Below, piece after piece: positions 40,073-43,693 of a stretch of DNA of 43,693 nt (position 1 is its first letter; each line of letters opens with the position of its first letter). A model generated the notes under the pieces. It did not search any database and had not been told where the DNA came from. It saw nothing but the letters and a program-made list of their open reading frames with translations. Origin of the DNA: Bacteroidota bacterium (lineage in GTDB: Bacteria > Bacteroidota > Bacteroidia > JABDFU01); the NCBI GenBank assembly GCA_013286655.1, contig JABDFG010000014.1:1-43693 (forward strand). The letters run 5' to 3'. Made by a program: the position numbers and the translations under genes.

Positions 40073-41052
40073 TGGCCAATAAGATCTATCATACCATTTT
40101 AGAATTACAACCACAGGTTGATTCCCTTTACGATAAAGGAATCGTCCGAGGTAAAGACGTTGGTTTTACATGCCTGCGTAAATTATACAGTATAAAACCT
40201 GGATGCACAACTTATATCATGGGATCCCCTACTTCAGGCAAAACGGAACTGTGGTTTGAGTTTTTAATAAACCTTTCCGAATTCTATGGATGGAAGCACG
40301 TGATTTACACTCCGGAAACTGGAACCAAGGATGAGGTAGTTGCGGAATTGTGCAGCAAATACCTTAAAAAACCGTTTTACAAGAACTATTCTGGGTTCAT
40401 GAGTGATTCGGAGCGTTACAAAGCATTAGCCTGGTTAAACGAATATTTCTATATCATAGATCCGGGGGATAAGGACATTTCAGTTACGCAGTTCTATGCA
40501 GAAGTTGACCGATTGGAAAGAGAATTATCAGTTACCATCCAGACCACCACAATTGATCCTTATAACGAGCTTAAACACGATATGAAGGAAACTGGCGGTA
40601 GGCAGGATTTGTATATTGAAACCATGCTCGGCATTTGCCGCCGTAATGCCATGAAACATAACCGGCATAATTGCATAATAACGCATTGCGCAGATCAGAA
40701 ACCAGTTACAACCGATGGCATTACTTATTATCCCGCCCCAACCGCCAGAGAATATGCAGGTGGTCAGGCTTGGTATCGGAAGGGGTTAGGAATGATCGGT
40801 GTGTGGAGGCCTCCTGTTGGGCTCCGAGATTCTTCAGGTAAGCCATACGAGAACAATGAGGCCCATATTATCATCCATAAAGCCAAACCCAAGGGAATAG
40901 GAGAAAAGGGAATTGCTAAGCTTTTTTTTGACTGGCAAAAAAATCGCTATTACGAGAAAGGCATTATGGGGACTACGAATTATGCAATCAAAGAAGAAAA
41001 TACGGAAATTTTCCAAACAACGAATGAGGATATATCAGATATGCCGTTTTAA
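40072..41052 (+). CDS. DnaB/RecA-fold replicative helicase, primase-less
   Basis: 326 aa. Walker A GSPTSGKT (51-58), Walker B-like TTTIDPYNEL (158-167), and a sensor-like CIITHCADQKP (201-211), then GGQAWYRKGLGMIGVWR and IIIHKAKPKGIGEKG (DnaB motif-4-like end). This matches the C-terminal domain of DnaB or Twinkle-type helicases of phages, without the N-terminal primase or toprim domain. It is coupled to both neighbours by TAATG (1-nt overlaps at 40072 and 41052). It likely unwinds the element's DNA during replication; the primase must come from host or another gene. Confidence 0.85.
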   Translation: MANKIYHTILELQPQVDSLYDKGIVRGKDVGFTCLRKLYSIKPGCTTYIMGSPTSGKTELWFEFLINLSEFYGWKHVIYTPETGTKDEVVAELCSKYLKKPFYKNYSGFMSDSERYKALAWLNEYFYIIDPGDKDISVTQFYAEVDRLERELSVTIQTTTIDPYNELKHDMKETGGRQDLYIETMLGICRRNAMKHNRHNCIITHCADQKPVTTDGITYYPAPTAREYAGGQAWYRKGLGMIGVWRPPVGLRDSSGKPYENNEAHIIIHKAKPKGIGEKGIAKLFFDWQKNRYYEKGIMGTTNYAIKEENTEIFQTTNEDISDMPF

Positions 41053-41375
41053 TGACACTTCCGAGCCACATACCTGATTTTGATTTATTAAACTTTGTTG
41101 CAAAGCAAGCTGAGCTTGTTTACATCTATGGATCGATGGAGATTCAGCTTAATGAATTCAAAAAGAATAATCCGCAAAAAAATACTGCCGAAGCCGAACA
41201 TAAAATAAATCTACTTAAAGATCATTTGGAATGGATAAGGCGTTTGGAAAGGGAATACGAAACCGTATGCCGCATTAACATAGATTATGTTAGAACAAAC
41301 TTAATTCTGATAAGCGAAAATGAGGGTTATAAAAAGAGAGTGGAAGTATTATCCAAACAGCTTAATGCACTATGA
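41052..41375 (+). CDS. Hypothetical small protein (107 aa)
   Basis: The protein is mostly helical with a likely coiled coil (KINLLKDHLEWIRRLEREYE, then YKKRVEVLSKQLNAL). No family is known to me. Its start overlaps the helicase stop (TAATG) and its stop overlaps the next start (ATGA), so it is translated together with the replication genes and may be part of the replisome. Confidence 0.65.
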   Translation: MTLPSHIPDFDLLNFVAKQAELVYIYGSMEIQLNEFKKNNPQKNTAEAEHKINLLKDHLEWIRRLEREYETVCRINIDYVRTNLILISENEGYKKRVEVLSKQLNAL

Positions 41376-41623
41376 CTATTTTGCTAACTCAGGCCGATAA
41401 AGGAAGAATAAAGCGGGATTTGATTAACCTTCCATTCAATGAATGGGTTGAACTGAATAGCCATTCTGAGCCAGAACAAAAATATATTCTGTTCATTATT
41501 AAGAACCAAAGAGGGTGTTCATTGGAGACTAATGGGACCCACGCAGAACCTAATACTATTACAAAATATAGAAAACTGAATACTGATATTTTGAATAAAA
41601 TAATTAAAAAACAACCGCAATGA
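41372..41623 (+). CDS. Hypothetical small protein (83 aa)
   Basis: Short protein with IKRDLINLPFNEWVELNSH and a polar C-terminal half (NTDILNKIIKKQ). No family recognised. It overlaps the preceding gene by ATGA and is the last gene before the second 27-bp repeat, so it closes the replication operon. Confidence 0.6.
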   Translation: MTILLTQADKGRIKRDLINLPFNEWVELNSHSEPEQKYILFIIKNQRGCSLETNGTHAEPNTITKYRKLNTDILNKIIKKQPQ

Positions 41624-41636
41624 GTGATAAATAAAT

Positions 41637-41663
41637 ATAGCCCCCCTTCATAGCCCCCTTTGC
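41637..41663. repeat. 27-bp C-rich repeat, copy 2
   Basis: Identical to the copy at 38945-38971: ATAGCCCCCCTTC, ATAGCCCCCTTTG and C. It ends 56 nt before the ATG at 41720, against 53 nt for copy 1. The TTTG is followed after 19 nt by TATTTCAA (41682-41689), a weak -7 box, which suggests a promoter that needs an activator or is repressed at this site. Confidence 0.75.
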
Positions 41664-41719
41664 CTTAAAATAATCCTAAAATATTTCAATTTTACCTCAT
41701 CATTAAAAAATAAAACATT

Positions 41720-42364
41720 ATGTCGACTAAAAAAGTAATAACATTTGATACTAATGCATTTGAAGTGCAAAATAATTTAATTGTCGAAGGCAAGGAGGCT
41801 ATAAATAAACCATTGCATGAAATGATGGCGGAAATGTTGGTCCCATTAAAATTGACGACCAACAAAGAAATGCGTGACTTTCTTTTAAATCCTGAAGCAT
41901 TTATAAAAGCGGAACTTGCAAAGAAGGTTGAACCCCAAACTATACTCGGAATTAAATTGAGTAGAAATAAGTTGGTGGATCAAATGGACTTAGATTTTAC
42001 GTATATAAATACCCTCGCAAAAGACTGTAACAGTTACTTGTCGTATCTGCATTACTACCAGCTCAAAAATGGAAAGGTTGAGATTAACGAAAAGGAGGTT
42101 GAGAAACTTAAAGATAGATTTTCAACAATAGCTACTACACCTGATCAACTAAAAATGATCGATGCCCATGAGAAAGCAGCATTAGCATTAACTGAATTTA
42201 ATGCAGCCTTGCGTAAGGCTATGGGTAATAATGTTGCATTAGATAACGATCTGAGCTTTAGATATTATTTTATTGAGAAGGATGGTGTCTTTTCTGTAAA
42301 AGAGTATTTCTATATGCTGCATAAAGGAACGTTATATGACGTTGAACACGGGCTTGACAAATAA
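41720..42364 (+). CDS. Hypothetical element protein (214 aa), first of a motif-sharing trio
   Basis: Soluble, K/E-rich protein with no known family. A motif YYQLKNGKVEINEKEVEKLK sits at about residues 112-131; its pattern (aromatic, N-G, V-x-I-N/D-E, E-x-L-K) recurs in the next two proteins. A second, weaker version lies near the C-terminus (YYFIEKDGVFSVKEYF). It heads the transcription unit behind repeat copy 2. The downstream gene starts 6 nt after. Confidence 0.65.
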   Translation: MSTKKVITFDTNAFEVQNNLIVEGKEAINKPLHEMMAEMLVPLKLTTNKEMRDFLLNPEAFIKAELAKKVEPQTILGIKLSRNKLVDQMDLDFTYINTLAKDCNSYLSYLHYYQLKNGKVEINEKEVEKLKDRFSTIATTPDQLKMIDAHEKAALALTEFNAALRKAMGNNVALDNDLSFRYYFIEKDGVFSVKEYFYMLHKGTLYDVEHGLDK

Positions 42365-42370
42365 ACATCC

Positions 42371-42823
42371 ATGAAATTTATACCCCAACTTTTTAAATCA
42401 AAAAATAAAATGGAAACACAAGTAGAAACGCACAGCACAATTGAGAGATCAGAACAAAAGGACGAGGTACATATTGCATTGCAAGCGAAGATGAACAGAA
42501 TGCGACATTTTAACGAAGGTTATTGGGTGATTAATGGGCTATTCAATGCGTTCAATGCCATTTCATCTGAAGCTAAAATTAAAAGTATAGATCAGCTTCA
42601 TAATGTCTTGAATGATATTGATAAGGCATTTGAAACTTTCGCGGTGGAGGTGAATAAAGTCCGGGCCGATGAAATGGCTTATTTTATGAAATGCAGATCG
42701 GAAGCCGAACAATACGAACATTATTTCAAATTCTTTACAGTCAACGAATCTGGCACTTTTGAAATTGATGAATCTAAAATAGAAGAGTTACAAGCTGAAT
42801 TAAGTAAAACCGAAAATCAATAA
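42371..42823 (+). CDS. Hypothetical element protein (150 aa), second of trio
   Basis: A helical protein with AKIKSIDQLHNVLNDIDKAF in the middle, and near the end FFTVNESGTFEIDESKIEEL, which repeats the aromatic/N-G/I-D-E/E-L pattern of the protein upstream. The first ATG at 42371 gives KFIPQLFKSKNKMETQVETH; an inner ATG (42410) is another possible start. 6 nt and 4 nt separate it from its neighbours. Unknown function. Confidence 0.6.
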   Translation: MKFIPQLFKSKNKMETQVETHSTIERSEQKDEVHIALQAKMNRMRHFNEGYWVINGLFNAFNAISSEAKIKSIDQLHNVLNDIDKAFETFAVEVNKVRADEMAYFMKCRSEAEQYEHYFKFFTVNESGTFEIDESKIEELQAELSKTENQ

Positions 42824-42827
42824 GATT

Positions 42828-43190
42828 ATGAACACAGAAACACTAAATAAGGCTAAAGAGAAAATTGATAATGTGCTGGAATATTTCAATAGCCTGAAAT
42901 TATACACGCTGAAGAATAAAAGCGAATTATATCAACTTATTATTGATACACGGACATTTGCATTAAATATCCGCTGCACAATTAAACCGGATGAAAGAAT
43001 CGTTGGGGCTTTCATTTCAGAAACTGCTCTTATCAACGTCTTATCCATAGATCAACTTGAACAACTCAAAGAACTTGCCTCTCATGCTTATCCTTTTGCA
43101 GGTTGTTTGCAGACAATGAAGTTTATGGGTAATCATGTGGTGGTGGATGAGTCAATTGATACAGAGAAACTAAAGGGGCGTTTAGAATAA
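42828..43190 (+). CDS. Hypothetical element protein (120 aa), third of trio
   Basis: 120 aa, helical first half (KAKEKIDNVLEYFNSLKLYT), then a polar core, and at the end MKFMGNHVVVDESIDTEKLK, a further version of the shared motif. No family recognised. It is 4 nt after the preceding gene and 25 nt before the next. Confidence 0.6.
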   Translation: MNTETLNKAKEKIDNVLEYFNSLKLYTLKNKSELYQLIIDTRTFALNIRCTIKPDERIVGAFISETALINVLSIDQLEQLKELASHAYPFAGCLQTMKFMGNHVVVDESIDTEKLKGRLE

Positions 43191-43215
43191 TTGTAATTAA
43201 CTAAAAATATAAATC

Positions 43216-43623
43216 ATGCAACAAGTACAAAAATCATTTAGCCAAATCGTAAGAGAAGCATCCGAAAAAACAGTCGCGAAACTTAATAAGAAAAAAGCTA
43301 TTGAGGCCAATGAAAAAACTATGGCAGTAGTGATGAAAAAATATTCTGACCTCAGGGAAAAGAGTAACGCAATATTAGCATCAAATCCAGATGAAGATGA
43401 CGAGTATGATAAGTTATCTGAAGACCCTACTACTGATGAGGAGTGGGCCGAGGACTGGGAGGAGTTTGATGATGATGAGTATGAAGGTGAAGAAGGTGAC
43501 GAACCACAAACAGAAAAAGAGGATGAAACGGCATCTCAAAAGTTTGAAAGGGAATTGCGCGAAAAACTAGGTTTGCCAGCAAAGGCAGCAAGCAAAACAC
43601 ATAATCAGACGCGTAAAGATTGA
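43216..43623 (+). CDS. Hypothetical protein with acidic central region (135 aa)
   Basis: The N-terminal 50 residues are basic and helical (SQIVREASEKTVAKLNKKKA). Residues about 60-108 are strongly acidic (WAEDWEEFDDDEYEGEEGDE), and the end is basic again. No family is recognised. Very acidic small proteins of phages can mimic DNA or act as scaffolds, but that is only one option. It is the last complete gene, ending just where base composition changes. Confidence 0.6.
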   Translation: MQQVQKSFSQIVREASEKTVAKLNKKKAIEANEKTMAVVMKKYSDLREKSNAILASNPDEDDEYDKLSEDPTTDEEWAEDWEEFDDDEYEGEEGDEPQTEKEDETASQKFERELREKLGLPAKAASKTHNQTRKD

Positions 43624-43693
43624 ATGATATACGCCCCTGATCGCGATTCATCTTTCAGGGGGAATCGGTGCCGACATCGCCGCGTTTCGGGAT
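43624..43693. other. Compositionally foreign right edge
   Basis: The last 70 bases count 39 G+C (56%), far above the AT-rich genes before. A CCCCTGA / TCAGGGG inverted repeat (43634-43640 and 43655-43661) is present, but its T-rich tail is absent. It may be padding, an assembly joint, or the start of a different segment. Confidence 0.4.

Overview
The window looks like a stretch of a Bacteroidota chromosome, probably from a class other than Bacteroidia that encodes a type IX secretion system. The reasons are a short RpoD without region 1.1, the aerotolerance cluster moxR-DUF58-batABCDE, PorE-like TPR/beta-propeller/OmpA proteins, a long (about 490 aa) GAPDH, a PspC-like mini-protein, SAM_5-type tyrosine recombinases, weak Shine-Dalgarno signals, and many -7 boxes of the Bacteroidota type (TAnnTTTG). 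GC content is roughly 38-40% by eye. The exact genus cannot be told.

Layout. (1) 1-2.77 kb: end of a prophage-like element. It has a minus-strand operon of small overlapping phage genes (including a DUF4406 protein), a divergent XRE repressor, a second small HTH protein, then hairpin and direct repeats, a tRNA-T-arm-like remnant and a strong terminator that probably mark the host boundary. (2) 2.77-36.3 kb: host core. It holds a lytic transglycosylase, pepT, prfC, gap, rpoD, htrA, an anchored unknown protein, dapF, a pspC-like/PorE-like/TPR/PorE-like/mnmD gene run, apaG, the complete batE-D-C-B-A / DUF4381-like / DUF58 / moxR operon, truA, purE, a SAM hydrolase, phoH, purC, two peptide-ABC permeases and a lipoprotein. 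(3) 36.3-43.6 kb: start of a second integrative element, inserted in tRNA-Arg(UCU). A displaced 3' tRNA piece (attL) is followed by the integrase, an unknown protein, an excisionase-like HTH protein, a DUF6291-like replisome protein, a primase-less DnaB/RecA-fold helicase and six small unknown genes.

How the parts work together. In the core, the bat cluster (MoxR AAA+ ATPase, DUF58, VWA proteins, TPR proteins) forms one envelope-associated complex. The two PorE-like proteins with the TPR protein between them look like an outer-membrane/peptidoglycan tethering module. In the right element, early genes are in two tightly coupled transcription units, each preceded at nearly the same distance (53 and 56 nt) by the same 27-bp C-rich repeat. 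This suggests one regulator controls both, and it is the most interesting unexplained signal here. Three neighbouring unknown proteins of that element also share a short motif.

Limits. All family calls come from reading motifs; no database search was run. The first ~120 and last ~70 bases have a clearly different composition (about 55% GC) from what adjoins them and may not be native.
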